A DNA stretch of 64,000 bases. Source: Acidobacteriota bacterium (GTDB taxonomy: Bacteria; Acidobacteriota; Terriglobia; Acidiferrales; UBA7541). The stretch is from positions 1 to 64,000 of the forward strand of contig QHYK01000060.1 in NCBI GenBank assembly GCA_003224085.1, given 5' to 3'. The notes under the pieces were generated by a model. That model saw nothing but the letters and a program-made list of their open reading frames with translations. It was not told where the DNA came from and made no database searches. Position 1 is the stretch's first letter. Every line of letters starts with the position of its first letter. The translations under genes and the position numbers were made by a program. Below, one piece after another: positions 45,756 to 54,343 of this stretch.

Positions 45756-46638
45756 CGCTCCTCCCCTGTAGAAACGATCGAAAGTCCGCCACTAACGGAT
45801 ACACGTAGATCTCCCGCGGCACGGAGGGATGGCGACTGTGACGGCCCATCCGTCCTTCGCCTCGCGTCACCCCCAGGCGAATCCAGTTGGCGGCCTGGTA
45901 GCAAGTTCCCCGGTAACGTCCCACCTCCACGAAAGTCTCCAGCAACACCGGCGCATATCCGTAGCGCTGCTGCCAGTCGCCACGAATTCGCTCGGCAGCC
46001 AACGACAACGCTTTGCTGGCTAAATTTTTGATTCGCAACCAAGGGAATAAAAGGAAGCGCGTGTTCGCCACCACCCAGTTCACCCGCTGCGCCCGATCTT
46101 GTGCGCTCCATCCAATCCAGCGGTCCCGCTCCGCCAGGGCCCAAGCGGCCGCCGCAAACAGCAAACACCCCAGACGGCGCTCCCTTTTCCCCACCAAGAA
46201 GTAGCGCTGGTGCGCCCCAAATGGCCGCCGATATCCCAGCGGGTGATAGCGCGCCACATACTCACTCCACAGCCGGGTGTCGGACTTCCCCAAAACCAAT
46301 TCCAACTGCAGCGGGGCCACATCGCGCACCGTGCCCGTCAGTTCTTCCTCGGGATCGGTGGCGCGGCCGGGAACAACTTCCACGTCCGGCCGCCGGATCG
46401 GTTGCCGCGCCGGCAGCTTGATCAATCCCAGAGCTTCTAACCTCCGCAGAGCGCTGACGCAGGATCTCTCCTTATAGCGACCGGTGGGCGTCACCCAATC
46501 AAGATGCTCGCAGATCGTATAGACCAGCTCGGTCCAGGGCAAACCGCACGTGTCGACGGTCTCCTGAATGTCTTGGATTTCTTGCGCGGTGAACTCGCGT
46601 CCGGACAGAATCTTTGGCGGTCGGTTTCGGATCAGCAT
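45706..46638 (-). CDS. DUF4338 family protein (homologous to Druantia DruA)
   Basis: A 310-residue protein. Residues 15-90 form a winged-helix-like region (FTAQEIQDIQETVDTCGL, LCEHLDW-like block and ALRRLEALGLIKLP). Residues 130-275 match the DUF4338 core: YHPLGYRRPFGAHQRYFLVG, LGCLLFAAAAWALAERDRWIGW, ANTRFLLFPWLRIKNLASKAL, LLETFVEVGRYRGTCYQAANW and LGVTRGEGR. In Druantia anti-phage systems this family is called DruA; its biochemical role is not settled. Here no druB-E genes are present and the partner is a transposase, so a role in transposition is more likely than stand-alone defence. ATG 46638 follows an AT-rich promoter-like stretch. Confidence 0.85.
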   Translation of the reverse strand: MLIRNRPPKILSGREFTAQEIQDIQETVDTCGLPWTELVYTICEHLDWVTPTGRYKERSCVSALRRLEALGLIKLPARQPIRRPDVEVVPGRATDPEEELTGTVRDVAPLQLELVLGKSDTRLWSEYVARYHPLGYRRPFGAHQRYFLVGKRERRLGCLLFAAAAWALAERDRWIGWSAQDRAQRVNWVVANTRFLLFPWLRIKNLASKALSLAAERIRGDWQQRYGYAPVLLETFVEVGRYRGTCYQAANWIRLGVTRGEGRMGRHSRHPSVPREIYVYPLVADFRSFLQGRSDGAAQPSAATERRAEA

Positions 46639-46863
46639 GCGGCAGCCCCCAAGCGCCCGCCATATCATCTCAAAACCGTTTTTGCCTGTCCACTGCTTTT
46701 TTGCGATAAAAAATTTTTGCAGGTGGGCCTAAGTTGTTCGAATTTCACCGGTAGCAGGACTATGCGTCAGAGCTGTGCCTGAGCGCCTGAGCGGACGCCA
46801 TCGATACGATAGCCCAGAAAACCCCAGAGCCTGCCCACTGCATTTCCCGGAGGTAGATATGAT

Positions 46864-47110
46864 ATGAAAAAGACCATTGGACTACTTGGCGCTGCAGGAC
46901 TGTTCGTTTCGGTCGCGTTCGCACAAAGCCATAGAGCGTCAAAGGCTCAAGACGAGCAAGCGCTCCGAAAAATCGAGTCAGAGACCGCTAGTTTTGAGCA
47001 GCAGAATGACCCGTCAACAATGGGTGCGCTCGCCCATGACTGGATCTGCCTCATGAATTTTGACCGGAAGACTCTGTCGAAGGCCGCGTTCCAAAAGAAG
47101 TTGGCGTTTG
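46864..47110 (+). pseudogene. 3'-truncated DUF4440/SnoaL-like secreted protein
   Basis: It starts MKKTIGLLGAAGLFVSVAFAQ, a clear signal peptide, with GGAGG upstream. DEQALRKIESETASFEQQND and MGALAHDWICL follow, like the N-terminal part of DUF4440 (NTF2-fold) proteins. After about residue 80 the frame runs into DNA antisense to tag with no family character, so only about half the domain remains. It lies just outside the DruA-transposase element, which suggests damage linked to the insertion or a neighbouring deletion. Confidence 0.55.
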
Positions 47111-47174
47111 CGGCTTACCAAGATTGCTCCCCCTCCTCCGCGGCCCGCATCCGACTGACAATACATCGCGGTTT

Positions 47175-47765
47175 CTACCGCCGGTCGCTTAACTCTGCGT
47201 GGCGGAAGCAACTCACCACATGGTCGTTGACCATGCCCGTGGCTTGCATCAGCGCATAGCAAATCGTTGAGCCCACGAAGCGGAACCCGCGCTTCTGCAA
47301 GTCCTTGCTCAATGCGTCCGATTCCGGCGTCTTCGGGGGCACTTGTTTGTGTACCTTCCAAGCATTCTGCCTCGGCCGCCCGTCCACAAACCGCCAGATG
47401 TAGCCGTCAAACGATCCAAACTCTTCCCGCACTTTGAGGAACGCTCGCGCGTTGTCAATCGCGGCGTTGATTTTCAATTTGTTGCGGATGATACCGGGAT
47501 CCCGCAGCAGCTCGCGCACTTTCTTCTTGTCATACCGCGCTACCCTCTCTGGATCGAATCCGTTAAACACTTCCCGGTACCGCGCGCGTTTCAGCAGAAT
47601 CGTGTCCCAGCTCAGTCCCGCTTGCGCGCCTTCCAGAATCAGAAACTCGAACCATTTCTTTTCGTCGTGGACTGGCACGCCCCATTCCTCGTCGTGATAA
47701 GGAATGTTCAGCTCATTCTGCGCCCAATGGCAGCGCACCAGATTCGTCTGGCCTGGCTTTTTCAT
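47175..47765 (-). CDS. tag: DNA-3-methyladenine glycosylase I
   Basis: It removes 3-methyladenine from alkylated DNA. The 196-residue protein has VRCHWAQNELNIPYHDEEWG, FEFLILEGAQAGLSWDTILLKR, NKLKINAAIDNARAFLKV and GSTICYALMQATGMVNDHVVSC, with the zinc ligands Cys and His at the N-terminus and HxxxC at the C-terminus. ATG 47765 overlaps the upstream gene stop as ATGA, which fixes the start. Confidence 0.94.
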   Translation of the reverse strand: MKKPGQTNLVRCHWAQNELNIPYHDEEWGVPVHDEKKWFEFLILEGAQAGLSWDTILLKRARYREVFNGFDPERVARYDKKKVRELLRDPGIIRNKLKINAAIDNARAFLKVREEFGSFDGYIWRFVDGRPRQNAWKVHKQVPPKTPESDALSKDLQKRGFRFVGSTICYALMQATGMVNDHVVSCFRHAELSDRR

Positions 47766-49609
47766 TTGCTTTTCCCGGGGGCCAGCCACACATAGTAATG
47801 TGTTTGCTTTATTTGCTGCCATCCTTCGAGGGAACGCGCCGCATCATTTTTTGTCACCACGGCTTTTGCTCCAAGTTCAGAAAATTTGCGGAGCACCTCC
47901 TGCTTGGAAACAGAATTAGCGGCCAGAAAGCTGGCCTGCTCCTTCTCCGGAATTTCAGCGATGATTTTCAAGCCCGCCAGGTGCGCCCAGTACGCTGGCA
48001 GCCCCGACCCGATTGTCCCCACATGCATCCCCGGCGAAATCCCTATTTGGTGCAGGCCAACGGCAACCTGCCAGTGTTCATAGGGCCGGTTTATAAGCAT
48101 CTCCCGCAAGTCACGCACCGCCGGCCACGCGACCGCCAGGCTCAAAGCGAGTATCGCCGCTAGAACCGTGCGTCTTGTCAACGCCTCTCCTTTGCTCACC
48201 GATATGCGCGCGCTCGAACAAATCCATTGCAAAAGCATCAAAGCAAAGGGGCTGACATATCTCTGTTCGACCAGCACCAGCGAGTACATCGCCAGCGCAG
48301 CGACCGAAGGGAGCCAGGCCAACCAGATTCGTCGGCCTCCCCAATCCCATTTTCCTTCCTTCCGCCCCAACAGGATCAGCGCCATAAACACGACATAAAG
48401 CGCGCCGCTTCTCGACAACAGCTTTAAGTACAAATTCGCGCTCCGGAACAACACCCACAATTGTCCCGGCAGGGAAAAGTGCGGCCGGATTCCTTCGTAC
48501 CAATAGGAAGGGTCGTACCACGGAGGATAGCTTCCGGCAACCGGCTGCGCGAACTCATAAATCGCAGGATCTGCGAAAACTCTTCGCGTCGGGTGTGCCG
48601 GAATCCCCGTGCCTGCAGGCTCGCCTTGCCAATGCGTCGTGAGCGGCGCATGGTTCACATATTCCGCATAAGCAATTCTCCCACTGTCCCCAAACGTGGC
48701 GCGGCCCTTCTCTTTCGAAAGCCCCATCACCAACGGCGCGGAGATGGCCAGAAAAACACCCATCGCTAGCGCAGATTTTGCCAACGGATTCGAATAAGAA
48801 CCATGGCTCATCCCACAAAGCATGAACCCGCTCGCGAGAAACACAAACGAAACGGGAAACATGGCGGTCCTCGCGAGATATCCAACACCAAGCACCAGCC
48901 CCAAACTGGCAAACAAAAGCCAGCTTTTCTTCCCCCGGTAAATGCGCAGCAACAGCGCCGTCGCCACGTACACAAGCCCCGCAACAATAATGTCGGGATT
49001 CACCATCGCCGGGCTCAGCCAGAACTGGCTGCTCCACAAGAAAAGTAGGCACCCGCAACTCCACAAGGTATTTTGCGCTAAGGGCCGCAATTCTTTTTCC
49101 GGAATGCTCTCCGCTCGCCGCGCCGCAAGCAGCTCTTTCAGGAAAAACTCAAAGCAAAAAAGGTCCACCAGGTACAACCCAAAGTTCACCACATGGACGG
49201 ACGTAAATTCCCAATACATCCTGGGGTGAAAGAGTCGAAAGCTCACACTTAACAGCAGCGGGTACAGCGGGCTCCAATACGCATTCGCCAGCGCGTGCCA
49301 AGCGCCTCGTGCCGCGGCTTCCGCCATTTCGATATACGAAATGCCGTCCGGGTTCATCTCATTGCGGTGCGCCCACACTTGCAGCGCTCCCAGCGCGATC
49401 GCCAGGCACCAAAAGAGCATCCGCAGTCGCACCCTGACACGCTCTTCAACCAGAAGTTGTGGATTCTCCTGTTCCGCCTGCGCGCGTCCCAGTGGAATCA
49501 CTCCTCCTCCGCGGCCTTGATTTTTCTGATTTTTCTCGATGGACTTGGCAAGACGCTGTGAACGCTCTTGCCGCAATGATACGTAAAATGCGAGAGCCCG
49601 CAAAAACAA
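47762..49609 (-). CDS. GT39-like polytopic membrane glycosyltransferase, putative
   Basis: A 615-residue protein with about 11 spans. An early acidic luminal motif (HRNEMNPDGISYIEMAEAA, with an Asp after the first span) and LANAYWSPLYPLL match the GT39/ArnT-like layout. A C-terminal soluble part (about 530-615) includes VGTIGSGLPAYWAHLAGLK and AKAVVTKNDAARSLEGW. Such proteins move sugars from polyprenyl phosphates; the acceptor is unknown. The first 55 residues are polar, and Met 64 may be the true start. It is followed by tag with coupled translation. Confidence 0.7.
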   Translation of the reverse strand: MFLRALAFYVSLRQERSQRLAKSIEKNQKNQGRGGGVIPLGRAQAEQENPQLLVEERVRVRLRMLFWCLAIALGALQVWAHRNEMNPDGISYIEMAEAAARGAWHALANAYWSPLYPLLLSVSFRLFHPRMYWEFTSVHVVNFGLYLVDLFCFEFFLKELLAARRAESIPEKELRPLAQNTLWSCGCLLFLWSSQFWLSPAMVNPDIIVAGLVYVATALLLRIYRGKKSWLLFASLGLVLGVGYLARTAMFPVSFVFLASGFMLCGMSHGSYSNPLAKSALAMGVFLAISAPLVMGLSKEKGRATFGDSGRIAYAEYVNHAPLTTHWQGEPAGTGIPAHPTRRVFADPAIYEFAQPVAGSYPPWYDPSYWYEGIRPHFSLPGQLWVLFRSANLYLKLLSRSGALYVVFMALILLGRKEGKWDWGGRRIWLAWLPSVAALAMYSLVLVEQRYVSPFALMLLQWICSSARISVSKGEALTRRTVLAAILALSLAVAWPAVRDLREMLINRPYEHWQVAVGLHQIGISPGMHVGTIGSGLPAYWAHLAGLKIIAEIPEKEQASFLAANSVSKQEVLRKFSELGAKAVVTKNDAARSLEGWQQIKQTHYYVWLAPGKSK

Positions 49610-49657
49610 AAAAAAGTGGCGTCATTCCTCACGACGCCACCTCAACCTCTTTTGAGT

Positions 49658-49996
49658 TTACCCGACGTGACGGTCCAGCGCCTTGGTGATCTGTTCCTTC
49701 GGCACAGCCCCGACAATCTGTTCCACGACCTGCCCGTTCTTGAAAACGAGCAACGTAGGGATACCGCGAATGCCGTATCTTCCCGCGGAATTCATCGCTT
49801 CGTCCACGTTCAGCTTCATCACTTTCAATTTGCCTTCGTAGTCGTGCGCGATTTCCGCCACCGTGGGCGCTAGCATGTGACACGGCCGGCACCACTCGGC
49901 CCAGAAATCCACCATTACTGGTTTGGAATTACTCGCGGCCAGCACTTCCGTCTCGAAATTTCCGTCCGTCGCCGCTGGAATGGAATTGTCTGCCAT
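49658..49996 (-). CDS. trx: Thioredoxin with a WCRPC active site
   Basis: A 112-residue thioredoxin. VMVDFWAEWCRPCHMLAPTV holds the redox pair C36 and C39; the canonical WCGPC Gly is replaced by Arg. The cis-Pro loop RGIPTLLVFKNGQ and the VNVDE-like LNVDEA are normal. Arg in this position may shift the redox potential or partner choice. It has its own start after 61 bases from glgA. Confidence 0.92.
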   Translation of the reverse strand: MADNSIPAATDGNFETEVLAASNSKPVMVDFWAEWCRPCHMLAPTVAEIAHDYEGKLKVMKLNVDEAMNSAGRYGIRGIPTLLVFKNGQVVEQIVGAVPKEQITKALDRHVG

Positions 49997-50052
49997 AACC
50001 TTTGTTCTCGGCGGCTGCCTGCCCGGCGCCCGCCAATCTCTCCTTTTTCAAT

Positions 50053-51990
50053 TTAATTAGATGTTGCAACAGGCTTTTGGTTTCCCGCTGCTTCTCCTTT
50101 GTTTCCAGGGGTTTGCCTCGACCGGTGAGGGGCCTCCTCTCGGTTTCCGCGACCCGGCTCCACCGCTTCATCAGAGACTTGCCCCAAGCTTTGCACGCTC
50201 TGCTCAGAATCCGCAACTTGCCCCGCCTCCTGAGAAGTCTGCTCCTTTTCCCGAACCAGCTGCTCCGCTCCCCGAGATGCTTGCCCCGATTCCTTGGTGT
50301 CCGGCCCCGGTTCCTGCGAGGATTCCCCCGCCGCTTGCGCCGCCTTTCTAGACCCACGGCGCGGTGGCCTCTCGCTTCCCCCCGCCTCCTCTATCCTTTC
50401 CACCGTCTCTACCGCTACTACTTTCTGAACCTTCTCGTCCTTCTCTATCTTCTCTGCGCTCTCGAGCACTTCTACTTTTTCTGTCTTCTCTATTCTTTCT
50501 GTCTTGTGTGCCTTCCGTACCTTCTCTACGCTTTGCGCGATGGGCGCAAATCCCCGCGCCACCCGCGCCGCTTCATACAAATTACCGTATTGCCTCGCCG
50601 GCCCCTTCCAGGAAAAATCCTTGGCCATTCCGTTCAGCTGGATCCGCTTCCAGATCCGCTCGTCCATGTGATGATGCAACGCTTGTCGCACCGCATACAA
50701 GAGCGCTTCTCCCGAGTATTCGACAAACTTAAACCCCGTTCCAGTGCCATGCTCCATGTCAAACGGCTCGATGCTGTCGTCCAGCCCGCCCGTCGCTCGC
50801 ACAATCGGCACCGTGCCATATTTCAAGCTGTACATCTGATTCAAGCCCGAAGGTTCGTAGCGCGAGGGCATCAGGAATACATCCGCGCCTGCTTCCACTT
50901 TGTGCGCCAGCACGTTGTCGTAGGCAATCTTTAATCCCACGCGCCCCGGAAACGTCGCCGCCAACGCGCGGAACATCTTTTCGTATTTCCGCTCGCCCGT
51001 GCCCAGCACCACCAGCACCAAATCTTCCTTCATCAGCTCGCGCGCCTTCTCTGCGATCAAATCGAATCCCTTCTGGTCCGCGAAGCGCGACACGATTCCA
51101 ATCAACGGCCGCTCCAGCTGCTCCGGCGGCAGCCCAAAGACCTCGAGCAAATCCTTTTTGCAAAGGTGCTTGCCGCTCAAATCCTTTGCCGAATAATTCG
51201 CCGCAATCAGCGGATCTTTTGCCGGATCCCACGCCCCGTAATCCACTCCGTTCAAAATTCCCACCAGCCGGTCCGCGCGTTTCCGCGCCACGCCGTCCAA
51301 TCCGTGCCCGAATTCCTTCGTTTGAATCTCTTGCGCGTACTTCCGGCTCACGGTCGTCAAATAATCCGAGTAAACCAATCCGCCCTTCAGGAAATTCACG
51401 CTGCCAAAAAACTCGATTCCTTCGGGATGAAAAATCGTCGGCGGCAGCCCCACACGGTCCAGTACTTCTCTCGAAAACTGCCCGTGATACCCCATATTGT
51501 GAATCGTGAACACCACCGGCATGTTCTTCACCAGCGCATCGTTGCCATACGACGTTCGCAGCAGCACCGGCACCAGTGCCGTCTGCCAGTCGTGGCAATG
51601 AAACACATCCGCCGGCCAAACGTGCTTCGCGACCTCAATCGCCGCGCGGCAAAACTCCGCAAACCGCTCCGCATTGTCCGAGTAATCTTTCCCGCCGCTG
51701 CCGTACAACCCGTCGCGGTCAAAATACGCGGGATCATCCACAAAAAAATACCGCACGCCGCCCACCGCTCCATCCGCAATGGCCGGAAAACGCAGCCGCG
51801 CGCCGCCCATCGGAATCGTCAAGCTCGGAATCACCACCGCCGCAGCTTCCGTTCCTCGGTAGCGCGGCAACACCACGGCCACTTCGTGGCCCTGAGCCGC
51901 CAGAGCCTTGGGCAGCGCTTCCAGGACGTCCGCAAGGCCGCCCGTTTTCGAAAACGGCAGCCCCTCCGATGCCACAAACAGAATTCTCAT
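50053..51990 (-). CDS. glgA: Glycogen synthase (GT5) with long charged C-terminal tail
   Basis: It extends alpha-1,4-glucan from ADP-glucose. The N-terminus has FVASEGLPFSKTGGLADVLE with the KTGGL motif, DVFHCHDWQTALVPVLL and FTIHNMGYHGQF. The GT-B C-terminal domain has RFADQKGFDLI, MPSRYEPSGLNQMYSLKYGT and VRATGGLDDSI. The catalytic part ends near residue 490; residues 495-645 are a low-complexity tail rich in Glu, Lys, Gln and Ser with imperfect EKxEK-type repeats. The tail is not part of the GT5 fold and its role is unknown. Confidence 0.92.
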   Translation of the reverse strand: MRILFVASEGLPFSKTGGLADVLEALPKALAAQGHEVAVVLPRYRGTEAAAVVIPSLTIPMGGARLRFPAIADGAVGGVRYFFVDDPAYFDRDGLYGSGGKDYSDNAERFAEFCRAAIEVAKHVWPADVFHCHDWQTALVPVLLRTSYGNDALVKNMPVVFTIHNMGYHGQFSREVLDRVGLPPTIFHPEGIEFFGSVNFLKGGLVYSDYLTTVSRKYAQEIQTKEFGHGLDGVARKRADRLVGILNGVDYGAWDPAKDPLIAANYSAKDLSGKHLCKKDLLEVFGLPPEQLERPLIGIVSRFADQKGFDLIAEKARELMKEDLVLVVLGTGERKYEKMFRALAATFPGRVGLKIAYDNVLAHKVEAGADVFLMPSRYEPSGLNQMYSLKYGTVPIVRATGGLDDSIEPFDMEHGTGTGFKFVEYSGEALLYAVRQALHHHMDERIWKRIQLNGMAKDFSWKGPARQYGNLYEAARVARGFAPIAQSVEKVRKAHKTERIEKTEKVEVLESAEKIEKDEKVQKVVAVETVERIEEAGGSERPPRRGSRKAAQAAGESSQEPGPDTKESGQASRGAEQLVREKEQTSQEAGQVADSEQSVQSLGQVSDEAVEPGRGNREEAPHRSRQTPGNKGEAAGNQKPVATSN

Positions 51991-52104
51991 GGATGGTTCG
52001 TCACAACGTGCCCATCCATTTTACGCTAAGGCAGGCTTGTCAGCAGGTGAATCTCCTAACGGCTCTCCCCATCTTCGATTTTCCTTTCTTCACAATTCTA
52101 TGCG

Positions 52105-52581
52105 TCATGACGCGGCCGCAAAAGTCCTCTTCGCTTGATACGTGCCTGGAACCGCCCGCAGCGAAACCGCCAGACGGTTCCATGAATTGATAACGACCAC
52201 TGCAAACGTCAAATCCAGCAGTTCTTTTTCACTGAAGTGCTTGCGCGCTTGCTCATAAATTTCATCCGGCACATGCGTCTCGGCTACCAACGTCACCGCT
52301 TCCGTCCACTCGAGCGCCGCGCGTTCGCGCTCGCTGTAAAACGGCGTCTCGCGCCACGCGTTCAACGCATAAAGGCGCTGCTCGGTCTCTCCCAGCGCTC
52401 GCGCGTCCTTCGAATGCATATCCAGCCAATACGCACAGCCGTTGATCTGGGACGCCCGCATTTTCACCAGCTCAATCAGCTTCGGCTCTAGACCGCACGC
52501 GTGCACATATTTTTCCAACGCTAGCATTGCTTTCAGCGGCTCCTCGTGAAATTTATCGTGGTATTCAATACGCATCTTCAT
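52105..52581 (-). CDS. AhpD-like carboxymuconolactone decarboxylase family protein
   Basis: A 158-residue all-helical protein. The motif VKMRASQINGCAYWLDMHSKDAR fits the AhpD-like family, but Trp replaces the second Cys of the usual CxxC (CAYW), so peroxidase redox chemistry is doubtful. The segment RERAALEWTEAVTLVAE and NSWNRLAVSLRAVPG are typical of the subfamily. AAGGAG lies before ATG 52581. Confidence 0.88.
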   Translation of the reverse strand: MKMRIEYHDKFHEEPLKAMLALEKYVHACGLEPKLIELVKMRASQINGCAYWLDMHSKDARALGETEQRLYALNAWRETPFYSERERAALEWTEAVTLVAETHVPDEIYEQARKHFSEKELLDLTFAVVVINSWNRLAVSLRAVPGTYQAKRTFAAAS

Positions 52582-52802
52582 GTTCTTCTCCTTTCCGTCT
52601 TTCGTCGGCACACTTCGTCAGTCGCGCCGTAACGCCAACCACTTCGCGCATGGTCATCCCGAGCAGAGCGAGGGATCGAGGCTGGGCGCAAACACTGTCA
52701 CGGTCGCTGTGAACACCTCTCTACCGTACTTTCACCCTCAGCGCCCTTAGGAATCTGCTCGGCGCTCCGTACGGAGAATTGCCGACACTGCATTTTCTTA
52801 GA

Positions 52803-52965
52803 AATAGATGCTCGCCCAGCCGATGCCGGTAATCGCAACAGACCGGACAACAATCGAAATGTTTGCCAATTTGGCTCCCAGGGGCACATCGCCCAAGAAC
52901 GGCGCATACGCAAGCAACCCGGAGAAAACGTGGTTGTTCGCGCGATAGTTCCGGTATTCGGAGTT
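52803..52965 (-). pseudogene. Fragment of an ADOP/MacB-like permease
   Basis: One minus-strand frame reads YRNYRANNHVFSGLLAY and continues through LGDVPLGAKLANISIVV to GIGWASI. This resembles the periplasmic start of acidobacterial orphan permeases (DYR--R-QN-VFSGLLAY). The frame is preceded by a stop codon, and no start, first membrane helix or remaining domain is present, so it is a short relic. Confidence 0.4.
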
Positions 52966-52985
52966 CTATCCAGCATTTTTCTCAA

Positions 52986-53391
52986 TTCCCGCCAAATACT
53001 GCACAAATGATGCATTTTCACCGGTTTCCAGGGAGATACAGTGAGGAAGATCGAAGAAGATTGACCTATCGAGGAACAAAAACTGTGCCATTCTGTGCCA
53101 GCAAAAAATTAGAATCCTGCTGTTTTTTGGTGGTATGGTTTTATCCCTGGCACAGAAATGTCACATCCGAGACCCCCATAGTTCACTCAGTCCTCGGTCA
53201 TTCAGCCCTCATTAGACGCAAATGCTTTTCAACCACGCATGGTCGCGCTTCGTCAGGAACGGGTCCTCCGTATCCCTCGCAAACAACAGATCGCAGTTGA
53301 CGCTTTCCCACTGCTCCGAGCACTCTTCGTTTGCGTCCACACGGACAGACCCAGTCTTCTGCATTGATTATCGGGAAGAAAGCCATTCGTT
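52986..53391. other. Intergenic region without a convincing gene
   Basis: AT-richer DNA between the permease fragment and the small genes at 53392-53828. A 66-codon minus-strand frame (53198-53398) with four Cys follows the upstream small gene closely, but it opens on a weak start and shows no recognisable motif, so it is not called. Confidence 0.5.
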
Positions 53392-53673
53392 TCACCAAAA
53401 ATACGGTGGCTTCTCCGGTTCCTCCAGGTCATTCACGAAAGCCAGCAGCGAGGCTTCGTTCTGGAATTTAACGCCCCAAATTCTTATCGCAGGACTGTAT
53501 GGCGTCAGCCGCTCCCAGTCCTTGGTTTTCGTGACACCGATCTCGCCCAGGTCCACCACTTCACCCGGACCTGTTCGCTTCCCAGGGGCCAACAAGAACC
53601 GCACCCACATCATCCTGATATACGCTTCACGATCTTGCACAGTGCCTCCTCGAATCTTGGTCAGTTCACCCAC
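53392..53673 (-). CDS. Small hypothetical protein
   Basis: A 93-residue frame with no recognised domain. The middle segment GEVVDLGEIGVTKTKDWERL and PAIRIWGVKFQNEASLLAF has normal protein-like composition and ends FVNDLEEPEKPPYFW. It overlaps the upstream small gene (stop at 53661) by 13 bases, consistent with a two-gene unit. An internal start at Met 21 is possible. Confidence 0.45.
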   Translation of the reverse strand: MGELTKIRGGTVQDREAYIRMMWVRFLLAPGKRTGPGEVVDLGEIGVTKTKDWERLTPYSPAIRIWGVKFQNEASLLAFVNDLEEPEKPPYFW

Positions 53674-53828
53674 AAATCCGGTTCAGGCTGCGCAGGCATG
53701 TCGAATGATTTCCGAAGCTCGACTCGTATTTGCGCTTTCTCACGAGGTGACATTTCCTTAATCGCCGCAAGCATATCGAGCATCATCTCTTCGCAGGTGT
53801 ACGCGGTCGGATGGGTCTTGTTTTTCAT
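53661..53828 (-). CDS. Small hypothetical protein (55 residues)
   Basis: It starts MKNKTHPTAYTCEEMMLDML and continues as a helical, acidic and basic region (IKEMSPREKAQIRVELRKSF). The start has an unusually G-rich ribosome site (AAGGGGGGAAACG) directly before ATG 53828. That leader resembles the one at 54190. No family is recognised; the helix pattern suggests a small regulator or structural peptide. Confidence 0.5.
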   Translation of the reverse strand: MKNKTHPTAYTCEEMMLDMLAAIKEMSPREKAQIRVELRKSFDMPAQPEPDLWVN

Positions 53829-54106
53829 CGTTTCCCCCCTTGGGCGCATCGTCTGGCGACTACCACCGTTGCTTTCGCACGGTTGGTGAGGCTGTAGAAC
53901 TAAAGCCTCGTCTGAATGCCCTATCAGTATATCAAACAAACCGGAAATCCCGGTAGCTCTCCCCGTTCTTTCCGCGCCTGGGCAATGGCCCTGGCTGCGT
54001 TGCTACGGCGGCGTGCCGGACGAATGGTGTCCCGGATTGCGTGGTGATCATCTCAACCCCGGCCAACAATCCCGCTCAACTCCCACCCGGCCCCACAATT
54101 TCAAAT

Positions 54107-54190
54107 TCACACCGCATTCCGTGCACGCAGTTTCGTTAACCGATTCTCCATCTTGTCCGCTTCCTTCTGTAACGCCTTCATCAGGTTCAT
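54107..54190 (-). CDS. Very small putative peptide gene (27 residues)
   Basis: A strong ribosome site AAAAGGAGGAAACG precedes ATG 54190. The peptide starts MNLMKALQKEADKMENRL and ends RARNAV; it is basic, heptad-like and helical. The leader GGAGGAAACGATGAA resembles that of the gene at 53828. The function is unknown; chance is possible given the length. Confidence 0.35.
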   Translation of the reverse strand: MNLMKALQKEADKMENRLTKLRARNAV

Positions 54191-54343
54191 CGTTTCCTCC
54201 TTTTCAAATAGTTTCCGATTTGGCCGTTTACCAAGCAGTGGAAATCGGTCTTCCTCTGTTTTCCTCTCATTCCTCTCGCTTGCTCCTGACCTGCAGAAAG
54301 CTTAAGATTTAACGTGTTCGAGCTGCATCAACGGAGTTCATTT

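Larger units (their letters stand above)
44211..46638 (-). mobile_element. Two-gene mobile element: DUF4338 (DruA-like) gene plus DDE transposase
   Basis: The two genes overlap by 50 bases and read in the same direction. They are flanked by gene-poor DNA: 385 bases on the left and 225 on the right, the latter followed by a truncated gene. Terminal inverted repeats and target duplications could not be found by eye, so the coordinates give only the coding core. The transposase is intact with three conserved acidic blocks. Mobility is inferred. Confidence 0.7.

Noticed and set aside
45706-46638. Complete Druantia defence system
   Set aside because: Only the DUF4338 (DruA-like) gene is present; no large helicase DruE or other Druantia genes occur near it.
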